Positions 33,186-44,871 of a stretch of DNA of 64,000 nucleotides are shown piece after piece. The stretch is taken from positions 806,001 through 870,000 of the forward strand of contig JAGYXB010001047.1 in assembly GCA_022495005.1 (NCBI GenBank), read 5' to 3'. How positions within the stretch are numbered: the first letter of the stretch is position 1; each line of letters opens with the position of its first letter. The stretch comes from Rhyacophila brunnea. Its lineage: Eukaryota; Arthropoda; Insecta; Trichoptera; Rhyacophilidae. The notes below the pieces were generated by a model, which was given only the letters and a program-made list of their open reading frames with translations, was not told the origin of the DNA and did no database searches. Position numbers and translations under genes: made by a program.

Positions 33186-33782
33186 TTGAAGTTATACTTC
33201 TTATGGGGCGAGAGTGAAATTTAGAGCTGCGCGCGGACACCGTTACGACAATATGAAGTTAGCTGCGAATCAGTAAGCTGTATACAAACGCAAGTTTGAT
33301 AGTAGAATTGTTCCGTTGCCTAGGCAACAAATTTATTACTGTCGGCCATTTGCAATTCCTTACGTAAATAAACGATTAAACGTCAGAGTGACAATTGTTA
33401 CTTTAAAAATAAAAACAACGAGAAATAACAAGATAAGATTGTTGTTTTTATTTAATAAAACGCAATTTTTTTATAGTACTTATTTCACTTTTAATTAATA
33501 TATTAGGACCGGTTTCGTCCGCTTCAGTGGGACATTTGAACACACAGTTGAAAATGTCCCACTGAGGCGGGCGAAACCGGTCCTAATATATTAATTAAAA
33601 GTGGAATAAGTACTATAAAAAAATTGCGTTTTATTAAATAAAAACAACAATACAATGCAGTTCCACCATGAATTGACAGTTAACAAAATAAAAGAAACAA
33701 GATAAGAGCTAGTCGGAGAATCTAGGTTATCACAAGTTTTGTTTTTGTTTTGTTACACCAAAGAAGTATAACTTCTAACGCG
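33186..33782. mobile_element. TIR element with palindromic tips, copy 1
   Basis: The left end TTGAAGTTATACTTCTTATG and the right end (reverse complement TAGAAGTTATACTTCTTTGG) form inverted termini; each tip is itself palindromic (GAAGTTATACTTC). Internal blocks GAATTGTTCCGTTGCC and TTACGTAAATAAACGATTAA recur in copy 2 (44872-45352), which lacks the nested palindrome 33440-33650 present here. No ORF and no clear duplication. Confidence 0.75.
33440..33650. repeat. Palindromic MITE, best copy (about 98-bp arms)
   Basis: The arms 33440-33537 and 33552-33650 are near-perfect reverse complements separated by 14 bp. The inner part reads AGGACCGGTTTCGTCCGCTTC. It is nested inside the TIR element 33186-33782: copy 2 of that element has no such insert. 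Outer flanks include TGCAGTTCCACCATGAATTG, shared with the copies at 53160 and 62915. Confidence 0.88.
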
Positions 33783-33907
33783 CCTACGTAAGTACACGCA
33801 CCGATTTTTTGGTAGATATTGTTTAGCAATATAAATGTGTGGGTTTCTAAACTAGACGTCAAATTAATCTACACTTTAGTCGCATACTCTTCTCGGTTTT
33901 TGGAAAC

Positions 33908-34161
33908 ATGTGTCGCTACATTTCAAAATCAGCCAAGTCCACCTTTAGGTATTTTTGACTTGTTTGTGAATTGCTGAAGAACTGCTGCTTTTTAACATTT
34001 CTGCTTCATCAAAATGTGAAATTTATTAATTTTAAGTATTCTATACTCGAAATAATATAAACTTTCACCCTTGTGACTGTGTATTTGAGAAACCAAAAAG
34101 CTATTTTTCTTCTATTCATCTATTATGGACTTGGCTGATTTTGAAATCTAGCGACACACAT
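33908..34161. mobile_element. MITE with about 35-bp inverted termini
   Basis: The left terminus 33908-33941 (ATGTGTCGCTACATTTCAAA) and the right terminus 34126-34161 are reverse complements with a 2-bp length difference and one mismatch. It is 254 bp in total with no ORF. The flanks show no convincing duplication. Confidence 0.75.
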
Positions 34162-35880
34162 CAGGGAGAACGACGACCTGAAAAAAGAACAAGAGAGAGT
34201 TCTATGTAGATGAATGGGCTAACTCGGGAGTATCATGGATTTTTTAAAGTTACATGACATGAGTTTTGATAATTAATACCAAGTGAAGTAGTACCGTGCC
34301 GTAAAGAAAGCTCTAGCTGACAGCCAAATAATTTTTGATTACTGACTGTATGCCACGGTCTGTGAATCTGTCCATATTATGTATTACAGTAATACACTAT
34401 ATTTATTTAAGAGAGTCATCTTTCGTACACGATTATAACGTGATCTTAAATTTCTGGCCTGTGATTGGTTGCTTGAGTGAAAACCTCTTTGCATCATTTT
34501 TATCACTGTCACCTTATTAACAAATGTATGAGTAGGTCATCAATCCTTTTACGGGATACGACGGTACACACCTGATATTAAAAGTAGAAGAAAATTGAAT
34601 ATGCCCATACCACATTTTCTAAACTCTATAGTTCAGCCTACTGTCAAAATTTCAGATTTCGGTTTGGAGTTAAAATCGTCGAAGTAGGTAGGTACTACAA
34701 CATATAAATCTTTGTTCCAGTTTCGAACGTTGTATCTTTGCAAATTAGATTTCTCAGCGCTCATTGTATGAAGAAAAAAACAGGAATGATTGCAGACGAT
34801 GGGGAGATACGTGTTTATTTTTCTTTTACAAGGTGTACTACGAAACAAATTCCTCTTCTTCACTGTGCCGTCAGATAAAAAAAGTTTGGCGGATCCTGCG
34901 TCAGACCGAAAAAAATACTGTCAAAAATACTTGGTGTTAATCTAAATCATAACTAAACCATAAACCTAAACTAAACCATAAGAAAGATGTCAATGTATCG
35001 AGTAATTGGCGTATTGTAATCGCTTTGGATAGTAACATTTTTCAAAAAATGAATAAAAACACGAATCGCTTCACGCTAATGCCGGAATAAAAAGCCACAC
35101 GAATCCGGCAAGCTGCATGCAAATCGAGCACTGAAAAGAAAATTTCAATAATGTATTCGCTCTAATGAAAGTTGAAAGTTTCGCGCGCGCGGGAAAAAAT
35201 ATTTGGGGGGCGTGGACTTTCCCCGTTCTTTCAATTTCATGTTTTTAAATTTGTGTTTATTCGCTCGGTAAGCCTTTTAAACTGGTTAGCAAAAATATGC
35301 GGGATGATAGCACACCCCGGTGAGATTTACAACCAGGAACTCTTAATGTATTTTTTAATACCTTTTGACATTTTATGCATATCCTATTATGACTGGCCAT
35401 GTCACTCAATCCACTATCGCGATAATCAAAATGTCTTAATATCCATAAAAATACATCCTATATAAATATTATAATACTAAATATTATGACAAATTTAAAC
35501 AAAATTAATGTGCTAAATATTAAATTTATTATACTATTTGATACAACTGTTATTTTTTAATAATATTAAAAACTAGGAATACTTGTCGACATTGCAAGTG
35601 TTAAAGGTACAAATTTCACAGGTTGTTTGACACGAAGAAAAAGTTTGAAGAAAGACTTGAAACTCGGTTGTAGAATCAAAGCGTTGGTACGTGATTGTGT
35701 TCTTCATTGACTGAAGGGTACAAGTCAGGTACATACTATTATTTCCTTTTCGCTTTCCGTTTTTCTGAATAAACTCGATTCTATAGCATCTGTTTCTTAT
35801 ACTAAAACTACAAAAATGCAATTTCAGTAGGTAGGAACATGTTTTTCAGCGGATGTCTTAAAACAATTATTTATACATAA
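34162..35880. other. Intronic DNA, nothing recognised
   Basis: AT-rich sequence with short anonymous open frames on both strands (for example 34633-34863, 35172-35465 and 35573-35821). None shows a domain, signal peptide or transposon motif that I can defend. Confidence 0.45.
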
Positions 35881-35884
35881 ATTC

Positions 35885-36050
35885 TAATGGATTTAATTTT
35901 TAATTGCGAGTGCACAAAGTGCCGGAAGATGCCGAAAGGCGAGAGCCGAGTCGCAAAAATGACTCAAATGGAATAGTACAAAAATTAAATCTATTAGAAT
36001 TTTATTTCAAATTCCATCAAGTACCCTCGGTCGATAGTATTAATATTAAT
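35885..36050 (+). repeat. Hammerhead-like repeat family, copy c
   Basis: At 35908-35965 the order is GAGTGC, ACAAAGTGC, CGGAAGA, T, GCC-GAAA-GGC, GAGA, GCCGAG, TC, GCAAAAATGACTC. The GAGT and ACTC strands can pair. Core positions CTGA and GAAA are mutated (CGGA, GAGA). It ends with the family terminus ACCCTCGGTCGATAGTATTAA. Confidence 0.55.
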
Positions 36051-36553
36051 CTTTACATAATTATAATTAGCGAAGATATCTTCCTTAATTTAATTCAAAG
36101 TTTAGTTAATTCGGTTAAGGTGATGCATCAGTGAAACGCCAAATAATTTTCAACTGTACGCGCGACGAAATTTTGGACTCGCTGCCATTCAGTGAGAGAA
36201 TGTTGACCCAGGAACACGTCACTTTGCTGCGTGATGGCGACGGGTCAATTAATTCTAAAATCGTGTAAAGATGACTAAAAACGTTACCCATTTACTTTAA
36301 AAAGAAAACATGTCAATGAATATATTATTATTGTTACTAATAGAACATGGTGTGTAAAATTCCCACCTCCGCTCCCGTTATGTATATGCAGCCACGTCAT
36401 ACGCGGCCGGCTAACATAACCCTTACGTGTGCCAGATCAAAGAATTTAAGCCCTCATTTTGTCCCGAGCAGAGCCGCACGGGACTGGTGATGCAACCTTG
36501 CACCGAAGTGCGAATGCATGATGTTAATTTATATGGCAACTATCAGAGTGACT

Positions 36554-39500
36554 TTAGTTTGAAGAGTCGCAAGGGGAGTCGAGAGTGTCCCGCCCCCCGT
36601 ACGCTCTGGCGAATTTAGTAAAGGCCGCAAAATTGGCCTCGGTTGCCACCATGTCCGCGTGTCCTATTGGGCCCGAATGGGGTCGGACCCGGGCAAACAA
36701 CTCCGCTCGTTCGGGGCCCATAAGTGGACAGTCCCACAGGACGTGCTCTGCGTCCTGCTGGTCGTGTCCACATGAGCAACCCGACCCATGTCCTGCCAAA
36801 CCAAACCCCTGCAGTTTGGCCGCAAAGTTTCCATGGCCAGTCATGAATTGACTAGTCCAGTGGGTAGGCACCAGTCTCCTCGTCATGTGTCTCACCGAGA
36901 CATCTGGAAAGTATAGAAAAGTCTGGCGGCCCTTAGAGGAGGCCACCCATCTCGCCTGCCATGCCGCATATGCGGTCTTGTAGACCAGCTCAGATACAGT
37001 TTTTCTGTAGCTCACGCCCTCCACTCTCGATGGCGGTGTCAGAGGGACACCGGCGAGAGTTGTATTGATCCTCCTCATAAGGAGAGTGATCGATCCTCTA
37101 ATTTGAACGTGCAAGTCGAGGGGAAAGACCCCCGCAAGGACCGCCAGGGCATCCGAAGATGTGGTCCTATAGGCCTTAGTAAGGCCAATCAGAGCAGCCC
37201 TCTGTCCGCTAAGCAGAGCCCTCTTCACAATTGTCAGCGAGGCTTTGGTGTGCCACACGCTGGAGGCATAGCCAGCGATGCCCATGAATATAGCCTCGTA
37301 GGCGATTCTCAGGGCCCGAGGCTTTAGGCCCCAATTGTTGCCCGCCAGGCGAGCAACCTTCTGATAGGCTGAGTTGGCCTTAGCCACAATTACTTTAGCA
37401 TGCTTCAAAAAGGTCTGCTTCTCGTCCAGAACGACCCCCAAGTAGGTCACCTCTCGAGAAAACCTTATAGCAGAGTCGCCGAAGCGCACTGCGGGTGATC
37501 GCTTATTTATGTTTATCCTTGAGCTGCCCTTTAGGAGGATAGCTTCCGTTTTGCTAGGTGCAAATGCAAGCTTATTAAGCTTACCCCAGTTAAGGATTCT
37601 CGATAATGCGTCCTTAGCTACGCGCTCGAGTGTCGGACGGCTCGACGAGCCAACTAGTAAAAGAAGGTCATCAGCGTACGCGACGAGCGCGCAGCCCGGT
37701 GGCAGAGGTAACGTCAAAACATCGTCAAAAGTATATTCCATAGCAAGGAGCTAAGCACGGAACCCTGCGGACACCCCATGGTGGTCTCCCTGTAAATCAA
37801 TTCAGTGCTAGAGTCGTATATAACTTCCCTTTTATTAAAATAGCTTTGCACTAGGGCAAAGAGGTCCCCCGGGATCTGTCGGAGCCGAAGCTTAGATAGA
37901 ATTAATGGCCACCATGCGGTGTCGAAGGCACCGGCTATGTCCAAAAAGAAGCCTGCCACAATAACTCCTTCTGAGTCCTCAACAAATTTCTGTGCAAATC
38001 TGATAGCGTCCTCAGTAGACTTGCCGGGTCTAAAGCCAAATTGCCTCTCCGAGATAGGGAAGATTCTCTCAAGGTGGTCCTCCAGTCTTCTGCTGATTAA
38101 CCGCTCCAATATCTTACCCAGCACTGGCAGAAGAGTGATTGGACGGTACGCTTTTGGGTCATGCGGTGGTCGTGTGCTCATCTTAGGTATAATCCTAAGG
38201 AGACCCTTCTTCCAACAGTCCGGGAAGATGCCCCTGCTCATGCAGTCAGCATACAGCCCGACTATCTCATGAGGTGCTCGAAGCCACGCCCTTCTGGCAA
38301 TCACATTGCTGATCCCATCAGGTCCGGGGGCTTTGCCCGCCCTGAGGCCATCAAAAATTAATCCCACCTCCGACTGGGTAAGCTCAGGAGAATGGTGAGT
38401 TTCCAACGGCAAGATTGCAGATAGTCTTAGTTGACAGGTTCTGTCATCTTCATGTGCCGTAGGTATGTCCTGTGGAATTAGAGCTTCCAGCAGTATGGAT
38501 GCAGACTCTGCGCTGTCCATCACAAAGGTGCCATCGGGGCGCCGCATAGCCGCCATGACTTTACCAGGCCTTGAGTCCAGCTTTATCACGCGGAAAGGCG
38601 GTCCCCACGGATCATAGCCCCCCATTTCAGAGACAAAATCCCGCCAGTGCTTTTTCTTGGCTTTATTTAACTCTTTTTTGAATTTTGCCCTTGCGGATTT
38701 ATAAGCAATCTCCGTAGGTTCGTCATTTCTGGGTAAGTCGTTCTGAGATCTTCTAGCTCTTTGCAATTTTCTTTGGGCAAGTCTCATGGTCCTTCTCAAA
38801 GACGTCAATTTTGGTATCCACCATGGCGCAAGGTTGGGTGGCCTCAGAGAGGTTCTACCCAGCGTGGACTCCGCAGTTTGAGTAATGAACGCAGTCAAGT
38901 CATTGGCTCTTTGGTGGAGATCGTCAGCCGACATGGCAGAAGCCAGTCCACCAATTTTGACGTCAAAAGCATCCCAATTGACACCGCTCGTCCGAAAGCG
39001 CCTGGGAAGTAGTAGGCTCTCGGTTTGGCTCAATGGGGCCGCATCTCCCGCAACTCTGAACGAAAATGTGATCAGACGGTGATCGCTAGCCACCGCGTCC
39101 GTGTGGACCTGCCAGTCCACGGCGCGTCTGGCAACGCCACTGGATGTCAGAGTGACATCAATATGTGACTCACCATTTCTGGTGGAGAAAGTGGCCGGCC
39201 CGTTAGGGTCATTTAGCACCGTCAAATCAAAGGCGGCCAAGAGCTCCTCGAGTGGCTCAGGTTTGTCCTTGTTACGTCTGGGCCCAGAGGGGGCCCAGAG
39301 CAAGGACTGGACGTTAACGTCCGCCCCAACAATTATCTGCTTGCCTCTGCAAGCATATAAGATTTTCTCCAGTTGTTTTGTGCAATACAGGGTAGAAGAA
39401 CTGTACTGAAAATACGCAGATATAACTACAATGGAGAGCCCCCTGTTATTAGCAATCTCCGCCACCGCGAAGAGCTCATTGGATAGATGCGAGAGATGCA

Positions 39501-39711
39501 ACACAGTCAGTGCGGTGTCAATTACAAATATGCAAGCTAGAGATTTCGGGGTAGCTTGTATGATACGGCCACCGCTTAGGCCCCGATTGGGACCAAAGGC
39601 GTATGGCTCTTGTATCATAATTATGTCCGTATTCTGATCCCGAGCAACCTCAAGCAGCTCGGCAGATGTGGCTCGACCTCTGCCCACGTTTATCTGAGCG
39701 AAGGAGATCAT
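36554..39711 (-). pseudogene. R1-clade ORF2 (APE endonuclease-reverse transcriptase), one frameshift
   Basis: The first part (39711 to 37714) begins MISFAQINVGRGRATSAELL. It has the endonuclease residues in order: QIN, IQEPY, GADVN, SHIDVT, SDH. Then come reverse-transcriptase blocks YRPITLLPVLGKILERL, FGFRPGKST, DIAGAFD and MGCPQGSVLS. It stops shortly after, while the second frame (36554-37741) resumes with the catalytic VAYADDLLLL and runs through the thumb to a C-terminal Cys/His motif (CSCGH ... HVLWDC). The break is a one-base shift at the A-run (T-run on the coding strand) near 37727-37730. Combined length of about 1050 codons is normal for the clade. A sequencing error in the homopolymer is possible. 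Confidence 0.9.
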
Positions 39712-41045
39712 TGCGGACAGTAATCAGTGCGGCTTCTTTCCTCCTCAATAGCGTGTAGGCGCGCGGGACAGTCGGGATCGGTGGCCAAGTGGCCGTTCGG
39801 CTTCTTGTAGCGCGTGCACGCAGGGCACTTGCCCGGTTCGTCAGCGGTGGGGCAGTCTGCTCTGTCATGCCCTTCTTTAGTGCAGTGGCCGCACGTTGTA
39901 ACCTTAGCGTTGCAACCCTTAGCCATGTGTCCGTATAAGTGGCACTTTGCACACTTGACAACTCCGCAAAAGTCACGCACAGGGAACGAATTCCACCCCA
40001 TGAAAAGTCTGCCATCATTAAGCAGCGCCTCTCGAGCCTTTCCAGGAATCGACATTATCATATGACAACGTTCGGTCTTCGGTCCCGCCTTGTGGCTCAG
40101 TTTAGTTCCAGCGTAACCCTCAGATGCAAGGCCAGACGCCTCCTGGGTATTGTTTATGATTGCCTCCTTGAGCTGCTCTTCTGTCGTCTCAATGGGTACA
40201 TTAAAAATTATGACGCGGGGAAGCTTTCTCCCCGCGACTTGGGCCTTTAAGCCGGCCTCAGTCAGCCCAGGGGCAGCCATGAGCCGCTTAGCCTCGTCGT
40301 CACTTTTGGGATGCACGATGATCCCGCCTCCCCGGATCTTGCGTACCCCGGTGATGTGCACTCCCAAAGTTTCAGGCACAATAGTTTTCATGACCGCTTC
40401 CTTTGTGGCAGTCGATTCTTGGCCCTCCTTAGTCGGATAAAACATCACCCCCGGCCTGGCGACAGTTTTCGGAGGAACTGGTGGCCATTCGGAGACTCTA
40501 GTTGGTTGAGCCTCTCTACGGGTTACGTCACTCCAAAGAGCCCTGGGAGGAGCATTAGAAGGAGCCTGGATGATGGCTCTCGTTAAGGAGGCACGATCCT
40601 TCACAATTGCCTTGTGTGCCTCCAGCTCTATCGCCATGGCCCACGTTTCAGTGATTGCCATCTCAAGCTCCTCGGCAACTGCGTTCACGGTTGCTCTGGC
40701 AATACGACTGTCCTTCTCGAGGGTGGCAAGCGCCCTTTTGATGGCAATCGTCGCCCTGGACGCACTCTCCTGAGACTCAGAGAGAATACTCAAAGCCACG
40801 GGACTGATCTCCTCGCAAGATGCTGAGGTTGAACCAGCCCTTGACTTAACGCCCTTGCCCTTTGAAGTGGTGGAAGCGCTCTGCTTGTCTTTCTCTTTTT
40901 CTTTCTCAGGCCTTTTATCCTTGACCTTGGGGGCCTGCTTTGGGTCACCAATACCCTCAGCCACGTCCGACTTCCGCTTCCTAGTGGACATTCCTTCCAC
41001 TTGCATGGGGTCCCCTTTGTGGTTGACCATGGCGCTAGGTAACAC
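39708..41045 (-). CDS. R1-clade ORF1 (Gag-like nucleic-acid-binding protein)
   Basis: The frame is an intact 445 residues. The N-terminal 70 or so residues are highly charged (KEKEKDK), followed by an Ala/Glu-rich, probably helical segment. The C-terminus has three zinc knuckles: CAKCHLYGHMAKGC, CGHCTKEGHDRADC, and a longer CPACxx...H..C. Family role: it coats element RNA and forms the ribonucleoprotein that carries the retrotransposon to its target. The first Met (41045) was taken as the start; a second Met five codons later is a possible alternative. Its stop codon overlaps the ORF2 start as ATGA (39708-39711), suggesting coupled termination and re-initiation. Confidence 0.9.
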   Translation of the reverse strand: MLPSAMVNHKGDPMQVEGMSTRKRKSDVAEGIGDPKQAPKVKDKRPEKEKEKDKQSASTTSKGKGVKSRAGSTSASCEEISPVALSILSESQESASRATIAIKRALATLEKDSRIARATVNAVAEELEMAITETWAMAIELEAHKAIVKDRASLTRAIIQAPSNAPPRALWSDVTRREAQPTRVSEWPPVPPKTVARPGVMFYPTKEGQESTATKEAVMKTIVPETLGVHITGVRKIRGGGIIVHPKSDDEAKRLMAAPGLTEAGLKAQVAGRKLPRVIIFNVPIETTEEQLKEAIINNTQEASGLASEGYAGTKLSHKAGPKTERCHMIMSIPGKAREALLNDGRLFMGWNSFPVRDFCGVVKCAKCHLYGHMAKGCNAKVTTCGHCTKEGHDRADCPTADEPGKCPACTRYKKPNGHLATDPDCPARLHAIEEERSRTDYCPQ

Positions 41046-41346
41046 TCGTCACACGTCACTCACTCAACCACAATTTATCGCACAATAAATATTATTGTTA
41101 CAATAATTACGTAACTATTATTAAACGAATTAAAAGTCACAATTCCCGGGAAAGTCCAAGGGGAAAACACACAAAAGTTTCACAAATCGTATTCCAAGGG
41201 CAGGCGAAGGTATTAGTATAGAAACGGGATCAAAAACTTGTGAATAGCAGGGTCAAAATTAAAGATAACGAAAGCGAAATAATAGCGATGCAAAAACACG
41301 TCCGCACGGCTCGACAGTTCAGTCGCAACACTTTACTAATAGAACA

Positions 41347-42032
41347 ATAAACAGAACATAAAATGGACGTATGTTGGATTTATATGACAAATAATATTTC
41401 GTTTGACAGGCGTCATTTTCACCCGCCACCCGCAATCCGCGCATCGCCTAGCAACGATCTTTTTAGACCGTGCCTCAACTAATGCATGGCCTTAAGGTGC
41501 TTTATTTATAAATATTGTATTCTATCCTGAATAGTTACTTATTAGTATTAACACTAGATTTTTTTTAATTTGTGCTCCAAAATAATTCGGGAATGTCTGA
41601 ATCTACGATATACCTATAACCTAACTACTTCTGGTAGATATTCTAGAATATTATAAGGAATCCTCACAAATGTATATCGACATAATGAAGCTGGGCTAGG
41701 CTTGTAATAAATTTCGACTTATTATTGTTAATTTTCTTTTTTTATGACAGTGAAAATAAAATAAAACACGTTTTCTTTCACGTATACTATCAATGCAGTA
41801 TACTTATGTATATAGTATCATGTACTCCAGAAAAATATTTATGTACCTACTTGATTGGAGGGTGGAGAAATAAGTTTTCATGTGACGACATCTTCGGAAG
41901 ACTTGAATATGCTGACATAAAAGTTTAGCGGTTTTATCTACTTTTGTTTATTTACCAAATATGTTTTTGTTAAAAAAAAAAGTACACTACGTTAAACTAA
42001 AATTTCAAATCAAGTTATAATAAAGTACTTAC
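41347..42032. other. Intronic DNA between the R1 element and the next LRR exon
   Basis: A GC-rich patch at about 41405-41480 (CCCGCCACCCGCAATCCGCG) adjoins the R1 insertion but lies outside its duplication, so it belongs to the pre-insertion site. The rest is AT-rich with nothing recognised. Confidence 0.45.
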
Positions 42033-42104
42033 AATATTTTTAATGAAGTCATGTTAAAGAATGCTTTCTCGTCTATTGTTGAAATTTGGTTCCTTTTCAG
42101 CAAT
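42033..42104 (-). CDS. rk: rk exon: one LRR (72 bp)
   Basis: The acceptor AG is at 42106-42105 and the donor GTAAGT starts at 42032. The frame reads LLKRNQISTIDEKAFFNMTS and LKIL, a standard LRR with a potential glycosylation site NMT. The phase is the same split Leu as in its neighbours. It was found from splice signals and consensus, being below the ORF length threshold. Confidence 0.92.
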
Positions 42105-42486
42105 CTGTGAAAATAATAATAAAATTAGTTGAAAATAACCGTGAGACAACAATTTTGTAACTATAAATATGTAAGTTGAATCTGAGCTTAATATTATCAT
42201 AATCATGAATAATTGATGTTATGAGCATGCAGTGTTGTGTTCAGTTGTATGGTGTACATTGTCATAATTATCTTATTATAATACTCGTACATAAGTATAT
42301 GCCTTTGATCAAACTACGCCAAATTAAAATCATAATTAAAGTTGGCATAGTACATTTCGAGCATCCGAAATACATTGTATTTATTTGCGTTTAATATAAA
42401 AATATTTGTTTTAAACATTTATTTATAGCTAAAATTTGAGGGTAATATTCTAAGATCGTTAAAGAAATTTATGTTCCCCCAATTAA

Positions 42487-42516
42487 GGGCATAGGGCATA
42501 GGGCATAGGGCATAGG
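42487..42516 (+). repeat. Short tandem repeat, 7-bp unit
   Basis: Four perfect copies of GGGCATA plus two bases. It is a simple minisatellite with no further context. Confidence 0.95.
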
Positions 42517-43382
42517 ATGCCACTTGACACCGCCTTATAATATCATGTGACAACATGTCATTTCCAAAAGAGAGTCAATCTTGGCCCAATTTATCTCGAT
42601 ATTGTAAATATAAAGTTATCCCTACTGACAAGGTTCATTGTAATCTATCTCTGTAAGCTGTTGCAATGTCAACAACAATAAAATAACAATCGCTACCACT
42701 GCTTTTATTTTAAGCTATTATACTCGTGCTCATACTCGTGTTTAGTAAAATATAGAAAAAAAAATAATTCTCTTTCAAAATAAATCAATTAAATAAACAA
42801 TCTAAATTAAACTATTTTTAGCACTGTTTTCACCTTTCCGTACATAATTTTATTATTAGTCGCTTTATTAAAATATTTATTCAAATGATTCTTTGTCATC
42901 TTCTATCTTTTTTTTTACTTTAAAATCCGCCATTAAATTTAAAATGTTCCACTTAGCAGTTTCTCCATTCTTCTATTTGCCTGGCTGGAGGGGAGGTATG
43001 GCAAAAGCTGCAATATATAGTATCTTTCGTTTTGTGAACCATCGAATAGAGTATCACATACAGCCCTCAATGATTCCACTGACGATTCGTTACACTAAAG
43101 TATCATCAAGAATAATAAAACTTCCCTAAGACCTCCTTTCTCTTCCGAGTCCTCGGGTGTAGCGAATTTATTTCTTCATGTCTGAAGAAATTGGCCATCT
43201 TTACTATCCATAGGGTCCTCAATATGCGCTTCCAAATTACATCTTAAACACTGCAAATCAATTTAAAGTCTTCCAATTTGCTCTATTCTCTTAACCTCAT
43301 AATTATACTTAGATAAAGATATTACAGAGTTTCTACAGTAAATTTAGTTCACTTCTATACGGGACTGCATAAATAATAAATA

Positions 43383-43823
43383 CATAATTACAAGATAAAA
43401 ATAACTTCTTATATACCACCACGTTTTTAAATTTTCTGTTGAATCATATAAACTTTATAATTCTATGTATTATAAATACTTTTTTTGTACTTGATAGAAA
43501 TATTGAATAAATATAGAATACTGAAATATTTTCAGCAACCAATAATAGTGTTTACGATTTTTTTCCGAAACATACAAAATAGAATTAACTGAAAATGAAT
43601 TCAATTCTGCTTCAAGATGGCTAAAAGTATTAAAAGAATGCATTGTAATCGTGTTCTGATATATTCTAAAAGTTTCAAATGTCTAGCTAGTCGGGAAGTT
43701 AGTTAAAAATCTTTAATCGTCCAATACAAATCTTGGAAAAACAAGAAAAAAAATGTAGTGGACACACAAGAAAAAATCTGTACCAGACAAACAAGAATAC
43801 GAGCTAATAAAAACGTGGTAAAA
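43383..43823 (+). repeat. Anonymous dispersed repeat, copy 2
   Basis: It matches 8155-8662 in the same orientation with scattered substitutions and small deletions. The start shares ATAATTACAAGA; the end shares ACAAGAATACGAGCTAA and AAAACGTGGTAAAA. The nature of the element is unknown. Confidence 0.7.
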
Positions 43824-44361
43824 TAGACTAACACGTAAGTCATTCAAAAGTTAATCTAATTATTATTAAACAACGATAACTTAAATGTGGTTTTGTTAAA
43901 ATTATCCAATTATCTGATAGAGCTATCGTAATTGAATTTCGATCATCGATATGGAATGAACCGCATTTTGATTAATAATAAATGGAATTCTTTCCAAACT
44001 ACACATTTGATATTCTATCTCAGCGCCACTTTAACTTAATTTAAGTTACAAAGTTCTTCCTTACGATAAGCTGGCCTAAGACACTGTTATTTTGAATGAT
44101 ATATTTACGCTTCTTAAGCAGAGAATAAATTTTCTCTAAAACATAAGGCTACAAACAAATTTTTAAATAATGAAATTGATATCGTTTCGGGAAAATACTT
44201 TCGTTTTTATATAATACTGTCAAATGATATGGTTTTATCGTTACATCGATTTTAGGAGTAATCAATTTTGATTCGACAGAAAAAATTACCAGTAAGCACC
44301 TAGTGGTTTTTTTACCATTTTTAATAAAAGAAAACGAAAATATTTAATATATTATACTTAC

Positions 44362-44433
44362 AATATTACTAGGTGTTGCATAGAAGAAAATGCACCCACT
44401 GGAATGTCAGTCAAATGGTTGTAGGCAATATTT
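44362..44433 (-). CDS. rk: rk exon: one LRR (72 bp)
   Basis: The acceptor AG is at 44435-44434 and the donor GTAAGT starts at 44361. The frame reads NIAYNHLTDIPVGAFSSMQH and LVIL, a canonical LRR (N-xLxxIPxxAF). It joins the exon at 42104 through a split Leu codon. Confidence 0.92.
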
Positions 44434-44871
44434 CTGTAATTAAACAAACATAGATCATTAGTGTTTTTTTTCAGATCAATTGTCGCAGATTAAAATATAT
44501 TGTAGGTATTCCCTACCTAATTATTATACCTTTAAAAATATATAATTTCACGAATATTTTATTATAATCATAACTCAGTTTGCTTATCGATGTCGGCGAC
44601 TGCTTGTTGGAAGAAAGTAATCGATGACTTTTTACAGTAATTCTATTTGTCAAAATTATTAATAATTATTGATAAAATCTAATATTGATTTTGGTGTATT
44701 CATACTGCGTAGGTAATCGATGACATGGAAAATTGGTAAAATTTCTAAAGCACGTTTGAAAAGTGTAATTATTTATAAAAAAAAAATACACATGGCCTGC
44801 ATAAACATAGATATAGTTCGTCAATGAGTTTAAAAAATATAAATATATAAATGACAAGCAACCCGACAGGC

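Larger units (their letters stand above)
36348..41332 (-). mobile_element. Full-length R1-clade non-LTR retrotransposon
   Basis: A 4985-bp insertion is flanked by identical 14-bp duplications TTACTAATAGAACA (36334-36347 and 41333-41346). On the minus strand it has a 5' UTR of about 287 bp, ORF1 with zinc knuckles, ORF2 with endonuclease and reverse transcriptase, and a 3' UTR of about 200 bp without an obvious poly(A). The 14-bp duplication, the ORF1 zinc knuckles and the APE-type endonuclease fit the R1 clade. GC content is clearly above the neighbouring DNA. Both the perfect duplication and the nearly intact ORFs point to a recent insertion. It lies in the same orientation as rk, in the 15.4-kb intron. 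Confidence 0.9.

Noticed and set aside
35172..35465. 97-residue plus-strand frame starting MKVSRAREKIFGG as a host gene
   Set aside because: No domain, no splice context and a composition change only at its first 30 codons.
36585..40826. Many plus-strand open frames across the R1 element (for example 37919-38272 and 40150-40440)
   Set aside because: They are antisense shadows of ORF1 and ORF2 in GC-richer DNA.
42487..42516. GGGCATA repeats as a possible CRISPR or telomeric array
   Set aside because: Only four short perfect units without spacers; it is a simple tandem repeat.
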